A model generated the notes under the pieces. The model was not told the origin of the DNA. It did not search any database and was given only the letters and a program-made list of their open reading frames with translations. Shown piece by piece: positions 52,901 to 62,223 of a DNA stretch of 64,000 nucleotides. A program made the translations under genes and the position numbers. The stretch is from Apteryx mantelli (taxonomy: Eukaryota > Chordata > Aves > Apterygiformes > Apterygidae), in the NCBI RefSeq assembly GCF_036417845.1, contig NC_089979.1:23439958-23503957 (forward strand). The letters are read 5' to 3'. Positions within the stretch are counted from its first letter, which is position 1, and every line of letters starts with the position of its first letter.

Positions 52901-54120
52901 ATGGATACTCTGTAAATATAAAGAAAGAAAAATTACTTTAATTAAACAGTATTGACGCAAGAACAAATGGACCAGTTGGCCATAAGTAAGTGCAGAGAAT
53001 CACAAAATTATGACCAGCATGGAAGCTAGTTTCAAGAAGTGTTAATTAAATGGTGCATGATTGCTTGCAACAGAATGAGATGGGAGCTGTTCACATACAA
53101 CCTTTCTGTGAACAAAAAAGTCCTGTGAAATATGCTCCCCCTCTCCCCCTAAAAACTAATACAAAAATAGCCTTGTTTTGGTCACTGTGGCTCACAAAGA
53201 ATACACTTCATTACACTGCACTGTGCTATACACTAGAATAATTTTAAGCTATAGTTAAATAAACAAATGGGAAATTAGTTTGATGTTTATGAGATAAATA
53301 AGAGTTGCAGATGCCTTCAGAGAACTGCTGAACCTAAAATCATTTTTTAAAAGCATTCCAAATGACTTAGATCTCTATTTTTGTAGAGTTTGATGTTTCT
53401 TTTCAGAAAAGACAGCCCTATATTCTAAGTTCTAAATGTTCCGGCTTCCATGAAGAATACATCTTCAATAGGAATTAGATGGACCCCTCATTAGAAAAAA
53501 GGAAGTATAGATGGCTGAATCTGTCAGATGAGGTGAAAGCCTGGCAGCAGTCACTTCTTGTGTATAACATTTGATGAACTGAAATGGACTAAGGTATCAT
53601 TTTGAAGGGCAGGCACTGATGGGCAGGGAAAGTTCATACATAAATCAAGAATCTGCTAGTAAAGTTTGTCTCAAAAACAGCTTAGAGTAGCACAGTGTTG
53701 GATTTTTCATTTAACTGGAAAAGTTTGGTGTCTTCAGGGTTATTCCCTGACACTCATCTTCAGCCTGTTATCTGAACTGCCAACCCACAAAGTACCTGGC
53801 TTAGGCAATGTTGATTCTTAACATTAACTCAATCAGTACACAGTTTTCCTTTTATATAATAGCTCTCAGAACTATGTTTCCCCTCCCCCCCCCCCAAAAA
53901 AAGAAAATACAGGAACAACCTACAAGCGCTTAGATTTTGAATGCTCACAGAAAAGTTTTCCTTACAGGAAAACAAGCATACCTGATTTATATTTTTTGGA
54001 TTGTGGTTTTAGCAGATTTCCAGCAGTCAACTAAGAAAAGATGAAGAAGAAGATGAGGAGGAAGATGAAGAAGAGGAAGATGAGGAGGAGGAATTAGATG
54101 CTACTAAGGAAGAGAGATAA
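31512..54120 (+). CDS. CIBAR1: CBY1-interacting BAR domain protein 1 (FAM92A), nine spliced coding exons
   Basis: The joined exons are 31512-31543, 33522-33756, 35113-35181, 39950-40051, 42454-42459, 44210-44314, 45410-45523, 47279-47398 and 54013-54120. They give 888 coding bases (296 residues) plus a TAA stop; the human protein is about 289 residues (from memory). A BAR domain, a dimeric coiled-coil fold that senses or bends membranes, covers roughly residues 12-225. Recognised stretches include VSNVEKHFGELCQIF, YVRKTARLRDKADLLVNEI, YAATETPNLK and FSEFITIEMLFHGKALE. The tail (about 226-296) is Ser-rich and then ends in a run of 18 consecutive Asp/Glu. Family knowledge: the protein works with CBY1 at the ciliary base and also acts on mitochondrial inner-membrane shape; human loss causes postaxial polydactyly. 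The start at 31,512 follows a GCC-rich Kozak context and gives MMMLGRG, close to the mammalian MM start. All introns are GT-AG; the fourth is U12-type. Transcription converges on RBM12B. Confidence 0.95.
31544..33521 (+). other. CIBAR1: CIBAR1 intron 1
   Basis: A major-class intron (GTAACG...TATCTAG). The first 400 bases belong to the CpG island; the remainder is AT-rich. It holds a G16 run at 32,076-32,091. No extra exon seen. Confidence 0.8.
32076..32091. repeat. G16 homopolymer
   Basis: Sixteen consecutive G in CIBAR1 intron 1, about 160 bases past the CpG island. Such runs can form G-quadruplexes and are prone to sequencing-length error. Confidence 0.9.
33522..33756 (+). other. CIBAR1: CIBAR1 coding exon 2
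   Basis: Preceded by a T-rich tract ending GGTATCTAG and followed by GTACAAG. It completes Arg11 and encodes residues 12-89, the most conserved part of the BAR domain. The conceptual frame also stays open into intron 1, but that upstream part has no similarity to the family. Confidence 0.95.
33757..35112 (+). other. CIBAR1: CIBAR1 intron 2
   Basis: AT-rich intron. An inverted repeat able to form a 14-bp hairpin lies at 33,838-33,870. Nothing gene-like otherwise. Confidence 0.85.
33838..33870. repeat. 14-bp perfect inverted repeat (hairpin)
   Basis: Left arm 33,838-33,851 and right arm 33,857-33,870 are perfect reverse complements around a five-base loop, 80 bases past exon 2. The first ten bases after the right arm (ATATACTCTT) repeat part of the left arm. 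It is AT-rich, so chance is possible. Confidence 0.8.
35113..35181 (+). other. CIBAR1: CIBAR1 coding exon 3
   Basis: A 69-base exon flanked by TTTTGTAG and GTAAGT. It encodes residues 90-112 (VERLEAKVVEPLKSYGTIVK and three more), in phase 0 at both ends. Confidence 0.95.
35182..39949 (+). other. CIBAR1: CIBAR1 intron 3
   Basis: A 4.8 kb intron. It contains an ancient reverse-oriented CR1-like fragment at about 37,690-38,170. No additional exon with family similarity. Confidence 0.85.
37690..38170 (-). mobile_element. Ancient CR1-like LINE fragment in CIBAR1 intron 3
   Basis: Read on the + strand, the text follows the antisense order of deeply diverged amniote CR1 copies: a 'CATCCAATCTTGGTTGAAGAC' block, a GTCTAGCTTCAG...GGTTCTTGTTATG block near 37,851-37,887, then 'TGGCTCTTTCT' and 'TTTTTCAACATTCTGG' blocks. 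The order and spacing match remembered consensus sequences, while many bases differ and no frame survives. It is older than the CR1 pieces at 9.5 and 26 kb. Confidence 0.6.
39950..40051 (+). other. CIBAR1: CIBAR1 coding exon 4, ending at a U12-type donor
   Basis: A 102-base exon after TATTTCCAG encoding residues 113-146 (DDLKATLTAKNREAKQLSQL, then EKTRQRNPSDRHII). The exon ends at ATC/GTATCCTCT. This is a poor match to the major-class donor but matches the minor-class consensus RTATCCTTT at eight of nine bases. Confidence 0.92.
40052..42453 (+). other. CIBAR1: U12-type (minor spliceosome) intron of CIBAR1
   Basis: Donor GTATCCTCT lies at 40,052-40,060. A branch-site match TTCCTTTAC lies at 42,433-42,441, close to the U12 consensus TTCCTTRAY. 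The acceptor TTCCAG ends at 42,453, 13 bases past the presumed branch A at 42,440. The short branch-to-acceptor distance and the absence of a long pyrimidine tract are typical of minor-class introns. The bases beyond the donor also stay open as a frame to 40,222, but this is read-through into the intron with no family similarity. Confidence 0.85.
42454..42459 (+). other. CIBAR1: CIBAR1 six-base microexon (Ser-Gln)
   Basis: The bases TCACAG sit between an acceptor (..TTTCCAG) and a donor (GTGGGTATT). They encode Ser147-Gln148 in the correct phase. Joining exon 4 directly to the exon at 44,210 would lack the Ser-Gln pair that the mammalian protein has between RHVI and AETELQRA (from memory). 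This six-mer supplies exactly those residues, and its acceptor carries the U12 branch signal that pairs with the exon 4 donor. Skipping would remove two residues and keep frame. This is inferred from sequence; no transcript was available. Confidence 0.85.
42460..44209 (+). other. CIBAR1: CIBAR1 intron 5
   Basis: A major-class intron (GTGGGT...TTATTAG) downstream of the microexon. A short tandem duplication of about 18 bases lies near 43,820-43,862. No gene-like content. Confidence 0.75.
44210..44314 (+). other. CIBAR1: CIBAR1 coding exon 6
   Basis: A 105-base exon between TTTTATTAG and GTATGT, encoding residues 149-183 (AESELQRASLDATRTTRQLE and the following helix up to KDIK). It is helical and charged, part of the BAR coiled coil. 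Confidence 0.95.
44315..45409 (+). other. CIBAR1: CIBAR1 intron 6
   Basis: AT-rich intron with a TA-rich patch at about 44,974-45,030. Nothing else seen. Confidence 0.85.
45410..45523 (+). other. CIBAR1: CIBAR1 coding exon 7
   Basis: A 114-base exon between TGCTTTTAG and GTGAGA, encoding residues 184-221 (NIFSEFITIEMLFHGKALEI through NENEDLE-like residues). It is the last helix of the BAR domain. Confidence 0.95.
45524..47278 (+). other. CIBAR1: CIBAR1 intron 7
   Basis: Intron with a GC-richer patch at about 46,780-47,120 that has no recognisable coding or repeat signature. Confidence 0.85.
47279..47398 (+). other. CIBAR1: CIBAR1 coding exon 8
   Basis: A 120-base exon between CTGAACAG and GTAAGA, encoding residues 222-261 (VFRSSLYPPDYQSRLDIVRA and a Ser-rich stretch ending RMLQ). 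It begins the non-BAR tail. Confidence 0.93.
47399..54012 (+). other. CIBAR1: CIBAR1 intron 8
   Basis: The largest intron, 6.6 kb. It holds a GATAAT/GATA-rich patch at about 52,405-52,452 and a C-run followed by an A-run at about 53,880-53,901. No additional exon with similarity to the family; small open frames such as 50,695-50,964 are unsupported. Confidence 0.8.
52400..52455. repeat. GATAAT/GATA-rich degenerate repeat
   Basis: At least five GATAAT or GATAAA units in about 55 bases within CIBAR1 intron 8. A degenerate microsatellite. Confidence 0.7.
54013..54120 (+). other. CIBAR1: CIBAR1 last coding exon (acidic tail, stop)
   Basis: The exon follows GGTTTTAG at 54,012 and encodes QISSSQLRKD, a run of Asp/Glu, then LDATKEER and TAA at 54,118-54,120. 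LRKD and LDxTxEE correspond to the mammalian tail. The acceptor is a tandem TAGCAG, so a start at 54,016 is equally possible and would omit the first Gln. A third AG just downstream gives a shifted frame with an early stop and is rejected. Confidence 0.88.
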
Positions 54121-54314
54121 CAAAACAGTTTTAAGTCAGGGGATTTTTAATTGATAGGAAAAAAAAAAAAAACTTCCCTTTACCTAACAGCTTGTATGTA
54201 TTAATGAAAATTTTCACTGAGGTTGTATTTTTAAAATTCCAACAGGTGCAGTAACTTAGTACTAATAGTACGCTGTGTTCTACAGATTACAAATGATTGG
54301 TTTTGAAGAATGGA

Positions 54315-54320
54315 AATAAA
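54315..54320 (+). terminator. Candidate CIBAR1 polyadenylation signal (proximal)
   Basis: AATAAA 195 bases past the stop codon, the first canonical signal in sense orientation. Confidence 0.4.
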
Positions 54321-54814
54321 TCTGCTGAAAATGGACAACTTCAGTAGACAGAAATGAAACATTTAAATAGAATTCTATGTTAGATTTGCATAGATGTTAT
54401 ACTGCAGTCACGTTTACATAAACTTTCATGATGAACAGTGTCCAGAACCTGCACTAAGCTGACAAGCAGTTATGAATGTGGGAGTTTGCTTGTCACTTTG
54501 CCAATATATTACCTTATTCTCTAGACACACACACCTCTTGGGTTGCCTGCTAGCTATACCTGCCATACTGGTTGTTCTACATCTTAAAGTAACTGTAATA
54601 CTCAAGAAATCGATTACAGCAGCAATCCTGCTACATTTCCTTATCTACCCCAGCTGACAGAAGGCAGAGGGATACATATTGTTTTCTCATTTTTATTTTC
54701 CTTGGGCTTGACCAACCTGATTTTTAATTGATTCCTTTACATGTACAGAATGAAGCATTAACAAAAATATATGGGTCTGGCCCAACATCTGCTTTTCATA
54801 CTGCTTTGCTTTTA

Positions 54815-54837
54815 AATAAAAGTGCCTTCATAATAAA
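54815..54837 (+). terminator. Candidate CIBAR1 polyadenylation signals (paired)
   Basis: Two AATAAA hexamers, at 54,815-54,820 and 54,832-54,837, about 0.7 kb past the stop. The close pair makes this a stronger candidate than the single proximal signal. Another AATAAA occurs at 55,100-55,105. Confidence 0.5.
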
Positions 54838-57800
54838 ATTAATTTTACTAATTGACATTTTAAACACAGTTGAAGTTTACATGTTTGACTAAATTGGTTG
54901 AATCAGTTACCAGTTCTATCAAGCACATAAGAAATTACACATTTTGAGTATAAGTTTTTATCCTGTTTGGAAATGATGCTTGCTCTTGTTTATTTTTGAA
55001 TAGCATGCAATTGTCTGCCAGAAAGCTGCTGCCATATTGTTTATCTCCAACTTTAGCATTTACTAAATGTAGAAAGAGATATTCATAAATTCTAAGAAAA
55101 ATAAACATTTTAAAACCATTGTTAAAAAACTAGAATTTAAACTCATAATTAGGAGAATGATCTTAATTTATAACCAAAATATAGGTTCAGTTAAGGAAAT
55201 AAAGCAGGAAATACATTTTTAATATTGATGTTACTTTTGTCCATTGATACAAAGTATGCCACACAAGCTTGTTTTGACAGGTGAAATAAACAGGTTTTGC
55301 CAGAAGTTAATGTGATGAAAATACAAATGAAAAATGTCACAATAGAGGGTTCTGTTTTAAAACCATAAAATAGTTTTGCAGTATTGCCTAGCAGAATTAC
55401 ATAATATGCTCACAGAAGTACTGTTGACAGGGAGTAAAATACCAATGACTAAATCCTAAAAAGTACCTAGGTAACTAATTCCCATCTAGTTCAGTGAGAG
55501 GGGCACTCAGATTTTCATGTCAGAACATCAGAATTATGATGATCACCACTTTACCATTTCATATTCAGTGAAATCATGTAATCCATCTCCTAAGTAGATG
55601 GTTAGCTTGAGGACTATCCCAGCGTCTGGTATAGTCCAGATATAATAGGAAATTACAGGAATTATTTCTGAACTCCTTCAGAAAGGAGTTCTGAATAAAG
55701 GAGGTAGTGTTTAGATTAGTTCCCACTACAAGATTAGTAGCCAGGGCACAGAAAGGGAATTTTTTTAGTGAGCAGCTTCAAATTCCTTCCCCTGGTCTAC
55801 TTCACTGAGAGTCCACTTTGAGAATTACAGAACTTAGAGAAAAAGAGAAATATGGTGTTGGGCTGCTTTTTTTCCTGCATAAATGTTTTAAGTTTGCATG
55901 TTGGACAGATATGTGACCTAGAAACTATTGACAAAAAGGAGATTAATGCATTTTAAAGATGGAAAAGGAATTTAGAATGTAATTACGGAATTACTCAAAC
56001 TCCTAGTGACAAATATATTCAGTCATCCCATCAAAGAAATAGAAAAATCATATATTAAGTTTTCAAAGCAAAGTCTTATTTTACTCTTGAAATGTAGAGA
56101 AGAAAAATTTTACACACACCTCCCTGCCCCCCTAGTACTTTCTCACAACTCACCTTTACAATTGACCATAAATCAAGGTCAAAACTAAAATAGCTGGACA
56201 TCTCTGAAGCACCAACTCTTCACACACAATTTATGCAACAGTAATGTGGAAATGCTTATTCTGAAGCAATATTTTGAGATAAGATTTTGTTTTTGAAAAA
56301 GCCGGTCTCAAATTCAGAAATACAAGCATTCTATATATACACATGAGATCTCTCAGCTAAGAGTTAAAAAAATGCTAATTAAATACAAAAAAAACTAAAA
56401 AATCTTGAGAAAAGTCTAAAACAGATATTTTTAAAAGTTTCAGGTCTGAAATATTTCAGACTTCTACTTTAGAATTTTCCTCTATATTCTTCTGAGATTT
56501 TCTACAGATGACTTCTCTCATGTACTAAGAAAACCTGAACATGTAAGATACCTCTACACACCTACTCTCAGACTATATATTGAATAAGCCAATATTCCTT
56601 AAGTTTTGTTACCCCTGCACACCTCTCCACAAAAAAACAAAAAACCCCACACTTCTGTATCAAAGGATGACTTAAGAAAATGGAAGATATTAAATACTGG
56701 CTAAAAATACTTCTTCATAGAATATTCCCATGGGCTTAATTGCTTAGTGCAAGACTTAACATGACTCTGTTAGTTCATATATATTTCTGACTGCTGAGGT
56801 CTAGATGATGCAGGCTTTTATCAGTTCCTGTATTTTGCTGCTCCACTGAAAATGCTGGACCATCCATTTGGGATTAGAATCACCCTGTTGTCCTCTTCAG
56901 ATTAGCAGATGTTAAGGATCTCCTGAACGCCTCAAGCTGCTTTCATAAATGATCGCTCTTACTAGTTTTTAAAGAAGAAAGGTCTCTAGCATCGAATCAG
57001 AACTTTTGGACAATTGTAGCAAAAGCAACCTCAAATTTAACATACCTAAAGAAGCTAGATATATTGAAGATTAACAGCACAAATCGCATTATTTCTTTTG
57101 TTATTCTTTTACTGTAATGCATGGAACTTAACAAGGAAGAGCAGTAATTCAGCAACTTAAAACCATGTATTTCTAGATAGACTACTGTCTTAGATTCATC
57201 CTTTACACTGAGAGTGCCTCCAAACCATTAAAACATCTAAAGTTAGAAAACCCTTATTATCAGGAATGAGGAAAAACAGGACATGCTATCACCACCCCAA
57301 CCTTGCACCATCCTAAATCAGGATTTAGTGAAAACTGTATGTACACATGCACTGCAAGCCCTCTCCCCCCCCAAAAAAAGACCTGCTAGGCAGATAATAG
57401 CTGCAAGTTTGGAATCCACTCTCCCAGTAACCTTGATAACTGACTGATGTATAGACATTCTTTCTCAGTTTCCCTCTGCTCCAGATCATGTACACATACT
57501 TTGAAGAAGTACAGCTCTTGTTTTTACGGACCTTAAAAAAAATTTTTGAACTGCCAATTCAATATTTCATAGATTAATTTATAATAGTCATAAGTTGTAA
57601 TGTGGCTTTAAAGCCAAATTAGCTATAGGGCAAACAAACAAACAAAATCTTTAAATCACACAATTATGACCTCTGTCACTACGAGCTTTGCATCTGTTTT
57701 TGTGAAAAAAAACAGTTTTTCCTCCCAAAAATTAATGGTACCTTATCAGACTTTTTGGAGAACAGATGATGTCATTGAGATAAGTGTAAGATTTTGTTTT

Positions 57801-58584
57801 AGAGCAAGCCTAAGCCGCAAACAAACTACTAAATTTCCCCTATCCCTTCAGCCTCCAAATCCTTTAATTAAAAATTTTTATTTTGTGTAACAACTCTATT
57901 CTAGAAGTCAGGTTGAAATTTTACTGATTTATTTTTTGTTTAAAATTCTCTATCATACTAGTTGGAAGAACTTTAAAAACAACAAATCATCGAAAGCTGA
58001 TTAACTAAAGGAGAAATGAGCTGCATTCAGCTGATAATAAAGAGGCAAGAATTCATAGTAAAGATGATGTTAACTTACAACAAGAACCACACTGAGGTTT
58101 TCAACTGCATGATTATGTCAGGCAAGTTTATTTTGAGGATTCCTGGTAACAGATGCCTTTACTTTCCCTGCAAAGTCTGTTAGCTTCCTGTTTATTGACC
58201 TCTGTAGTGCAACAGGGAAGAAAAAGCATCAACATTTTTAAAATCTATTTAAATTTGGAGGAGCATTCAGAACACAGTACAACACAATTCTGAAGCTGAT
58301 TCTTACTAGACTGTATCCAGAATTTGAAAATTTGGCCACCTTTAAGTTTTTTTGCTTCAAGGAATCTACGTATACAGACTTGTCATTATCATTTTCTTTT
58401 AAAATATTTTTCCTAGTGCTTATAACAGACAACAAATAAAATGCAAAAGAAATGAAGCTACACTAGTCTTTTAAAAATTATAAAATAAAAAGGTCTCAAT
58501 TTTTTTTTTATTTCCACTCAAGAGTTTATACAAACATCTAGTAATTGATGACTTCACACGCAAGAATTAATTTAAAGTTTGGCT

Positions 58585-58795
58585 GTCAGTGAGGGTGATC
58601 AGTCACTGGAAAAGGCTATGGAGTTGCTGCAGCTAAGGTTGTGGAGTCTCTATCCTTGAAGATACTCAAAACCCAACTGGACAAGGCCTTGAGTAACCTG
58701 CTCTAGCTGGCCCTGCTGTGAGCTTGGGAGCTGGACTAGATGATCTCTAGAGGTCCCTTCCAACCTTAACTACTCAATGAATCTATGATTTTTTG
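58585..58795 (+). mobile_element. CR1 LINE 3' end, short
   Basis: A 5'-truncated CR1 of about 210 bases. It covers the last coding codons and the 3' UTR, with TGGACTAGATGATCTCTAG then AGGTCCCTTCCAACC near 58,731-58,766. It ends in a tail resembling CR1 octamers (ACTCAATGAATCTATGAT). It lies downstream of both genes, possibly within the RBM12B 3' UTR in antisense orientation. Confidence 0.88.
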
Positions 58796-59672
58796 GTTAT
58801 CACCTGAACAAAGGTTAATGCTACAGTTTTCACCACTGTGTTGCAAGTTTGCTGGCTTAGTTTGAGAGGGGATTACAACATTTCATAAAATTCCTTAGTA
58901 CTCCAAATACTATCTAGTATAATCTCAATGTCAACAGTGTGCAAAGTCCTTATCTACACAACCAAAACAAGTTTCCTATTGAACCTAAAATTTTAAAGCA
59001 GAGTTCTATCCAAAACAGGCCAGCTTATTTCATGTTAAAATTTAAATATGCTGGTAAACAACAATTAGAAAGCATTGTAAACACAGAAATAAATATCTTC
59101 TTACATAAGAAAATAACTGTTTGTCACCTTGGTTGCCAATGACAGATGTTATAACTAATTAGAGAGTGACCTGGAATGCAGTCGGACATCATTGGCAAGT
59201 TGATATTCAGATGACAAGCATGTGGCAATGAAACAAAGACCACCCTGAAACCTCAGTCTGAAGCCCAAACACCAAACATTCACTTTCTGCCTCAAGGTAC
59301 TACACTGTGTGAAGAGACCAAGAAAGCCTACCAAACTGATTAATACAGATTTGGAGTCACTGTAACCTAAATAGTTGCTGCTATGCTGACAAGTTTTAAT
59401 AGTTCACTCTTCCCACAGAAAACAGCCAGCATCCTTCTCACCAAGGCTGATGTACACTGAGCATGGTAGCTGAGACCAGTTACTATGCAAGTTTTAAACA
59501 AAGACACACATTTAGTGGCAATTTTTTTTATTTAAAAAAGTTGCAAGCCAGCAAAGCCAGCTAATGTGAACAGGAAGCTCTTTCACAGTCCCTCCTCCCC
59601 CCACTGAGATGCCTGTAACCACATGAAACTGAACCAAGACTGAACAGTTTACACAAAAAAATTCAGTCATTT

Positions 59673-59678
59673 TTTATT
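59673..59678 (-). terminator. Candidate RBM12B polyadenylation signal
   Basis: AATAAA on the - strand about 440 bases past the stop. Others on the same strand are at 59,781-59,786 and 59,527-59,532. One at 60,093-60,098 is only about 20 bases past the stop. I cannot tell which is used. Confidence 0.35.
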
Positions 59679-60117
59679 TTTTAAGCTATTCTCAATAAAA
59701 AGTGTAATTTACTAATGCAGGCAGCACTGAAGTTTTTCTACTTGAACTGTTTGTGTGGTCAATCATTCAGCACTTACATTTTTATTTGATGCAAAGTCAT
59801 GGAACATGGATTTAAAGCAAACTGGAGGGAAAAAAAAAAAAGAAAAGAGCATTGCAACTCCATGCTTTTATACCTGGATATTCAGTGTCTTCCAGAATTT
59901 CTGGGCTCTTCTCTGCCACAAGAAGCAGGCACAATACAGTTCTCAGATATCTTAACCATACAGATATTTCAACCAAGAACTAAACAACTAAACTAGACAC
60001 TATTTACAACCGTTGATGGAAACTGTTTCTTCTGCATCTTCCAGTAATTAAAAAAGTGAAAATAATTGTCAATACTGTCAAATTTAGAATATTTTATTCT
60101 AGACCATTTTTCCTCCT

Positions 60118-62223
60118 TTAGAGCAAACTCAACTTAACTTTCCGTGGACCAATTGGTCTATCATTCAGTTCATTAATAGCAGCCATAGCTTCCTCATAGT
60201 TTGTCATAGCAACAATGGCATCACCAGAAGGTAATCCTTGCTCATTATACTGTATAGAAACCGACTCTGGTATGACTCTGTAGCCATAGAAAAAATCCAG
60301 AATCTCATTAGGAGTAGCTTTAAATGGTAAATTTTTCAATCGAATAGGAACAACGTGTTCAGAACCGCCACTGAAATTTGGATCCGGCATAAATCTTCCC
60401 TCAGGAAAACTTCCCATTTTACTATTTCCAAACTCCATTCTGCCAAAAGGTTCACCGTCACCACCAAAATCCATGAGTGGTGGAGGACCTCTAAAATCCT
60501 CGGGAGGGCACATGAAGTCCTCAGGGGGGTGCCTAAATTCAGAAGGATGCCTAAAATTCCCAGGGGGACCAAATGAATGTATGGGTGGCCCCTGTGGTGG
60601 TCCAGATGGTGAACCAACTGGACGGGAAAGCTCACCTCTGTCATATGCCTGTGAATGACCCTGCATTTCACTTGGTCCAGATAATGGAACAGTTACACCA
60701 AACTCCTGCATCTGCTCTTCAGATATAAGTCTTAATAATACCTCCGTTCCCAAGAACCTTCGCCGATTTAAGTTTTCTGCTTTCATGGCTTGTTCTTCAG
60801 ACTTAAACCTCACTAATGCTTCTCCCAGCCCAACTCCTTTGTCATCATAGAGCAAGTAAATATCATCTTCATCAATATCAAATCTTGCAAAGAACTTTTG
60901 CACTTCAATTTTTGTCACATCAAATGGAAAATTTCTTACATAAACACATATCTTAGGGCCAGAATGACCTTCCCGATAACTTTTTTCCTGTATGGGTTGT
61001 CCAGGATGATCTCTTTCCTGTGATCTTTTCCTCTCACAAGAATCAATTATTTTCAACATTGATCTTCTTGAAATTGGAAAAATGTAAACAGGACGATTAA
61101 GAAGAGCCTTTCTATGATATTCCAAAGCAGCCTGATAATCTCTCTCACTCCTTAACATCACAAAAGCATCTCTAGTCCTCCTCTGATGTTTATCCATTAG
61201 GAACTTGATTTGTTTGCTGCAAATATCCAGATCAGGGAAAAAAGCTCTCAAATCTCTCTTCTCAAGACTAGTAGATAGATTTCTTAAATGTATGTAATAT
61301 TCCTGGGTGGGAGGCGAACGAGAACGTGTTCTTTGTCTCCTCGGTGATCTTGAGTGAGAATGCTTCCTTGAATGCATGTAGCCTGCACCTCTTGTTGGAG
61401 AACGTTCTTTGCACAAAAAGCGATCAATTTCGTTTGTCATGTCTACCCTCCCACCATATTCAATCCACCGTTCCTCTGTAGAGGGACTTATTTCTATAAA
61501 CCTCTGACCCATGTATTGTCTATGACGTTTAAGTCCTTCTAAGGCATCGCCAGGCGTGGCAAATTTTACCAGGCAATCACCGTTGTTTAAGCCATTGCGA
61601 TGCTTTATCAGAATCACTCCATCCACATGTAACCCGGAAAGGAAAGCACGTACTTCATCTTCTGTTGCAGAGTAAGGTATACCACGTAGAAATAAGTAAA
61701 GATCATCTGGATTAAATGAATGAGAATCTTTTCTTGACTGGTTATAGCTTGATTTAGGTATACCTGCATCACCATGTCTTGCGCCATTGGTATGGAAACC
61801 AGCCTCCGGATGATTTGGCGGACCATAACTAGGTTTATTCATTCCTTTTGTAATAGCTGCAACTAAATGTGAAATGTCTCCAACACCCGATGAACCAGAA
61901 TTATTAGTACATGTTCGTCTAGACCCAGACATAGTTTCTCGTCCCCCACGATCAAATCGTTTCCGGCTCATTTCTATGGTATTCTGCATTTCTGTCTTGC
62001 TGCTGAGAAAGAGCTCTATGCGCGAGTCCTTGATAAACCCTCCTGAACAGCTCATCGCACGCCGTGCATCTTCATCTGTTGCAAATATAATAAAAGCCTC
62101 CCCAATTTCTCCTCCAATAATATGCACACCTCCATCAGGAATATTCAATCCCAAGAAGAAACGACGAATATCTGCAGGACCCGCAATAACAGGAAGCCCC
62201 TGTAAACGGATGACTACAGCCAT
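60118..62223 (-). CDS. RBM12B: RNA-binding motif protein 12B, intronless coding exon, five RRMs
   Basis: A single open frame encoding 701 residues from ATG at 62,223 to TAA at 60,118-60,120. The ATG has A at -3 and G at +4 and gives MAVVIRLQGLP, the known family start; the in-frame codons before it contain no ATG. Five RNA-recognition motifs are visible at about residues 3-80, 173-250, 309-385, 424-502 and 624-701. An Arg/Ser-rich patch lies at 284-305 (SRKHSHSRSPRR). The fourth RRM carries VYVRNFPFDV and GLGEALVRF; the fifth ends the protein with GPRKVKLSLL. Family knowledge: hnRNP-like nuclear RNA-binding protein related to RBM12; targets are poorly known. Between RRM4 and RRM5 there are only about three Phe-Arg-x-Pro-Pro type units (about 556-580), far fewer than in human, whose protein is about 1,001 residues (from memory). 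It is convergent with CIBAR1. Confidence 0.96.
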   Translation of the reverse strand: MAVVIRLQGLPVIAGPADIRRFFLGLNIPDGGVHIIGGEIGEAFIIFATDEDARRAMSCSGGFIKDSRIELFLSSKTEMQNTIEMSRKRFDRGGRETMSGSRRTCTNNSGSSGVGDISHLVAAITKGMNKPSYGPPNHPEAGFHTNGARHGDAGIPKSSYNQSRKDSHSFNPDDLYLFLRGIPYSATEDEVRAFLSGLHVDGVILIKHRNGLNNGDCLVKFATPGDALEGLKRHRQYMGQRFIEISPSTEERWIEYGGRVDMTNEIDRFLCKERSPTRGAGYMHSRKHSHSRSPRRQRTRSRSPPTQEYYIHLRNLSTSLEKRDLRAFFPDLDICSKQIKFLMDKHQRRTRDAFVMLRSERDYQAALEYHRKALLNRPVYIFPISRRSMLKIIDSCERKRSQERDHPGQPIQEKSYREGHSGPKICVYVRNFPFDVTKIEVQKFFARFDIDEDDIYLLYDDKGVGLGEALVRFKSEEQAMKAENLNRRRFLGTEVLLRLISEEQMQEFGVTVPLSGPSEMQGHSQAYDRGELSRPVGSPSGPPQGPPIHSFGPPGNFRHPSEFRHPPEDFMCPPEDFRGPPPLMDFGGDGEPFGRMEFGNSKMGSFPEGRFMPDPNFSGGSEHVVPIRLKNLPFKATPNEILDFFYGYRVIPESVSIQYNEQGLPSGDAIVAMTNYEEAMAAINELNDRPIGPRKVKLSLL

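Larger units (their letters stand above)
54121..60117. other. 3' untranslated and spacer DNA between converging CIBAR1 and RBM12B
   Basis: About 6.0 kb with no further coding exon. The left part must hold the CIBAR1 3' UTR and the right part the RBM12B 3' UTR. A CR1 3' fragment lies at 58,585-58,795. Small open frames here (for example 57,666-57,890) have no signature. Convergent 3' ends may overlap, but the sequence alone does not fix the cleavage sites. Confidence 0.75.
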
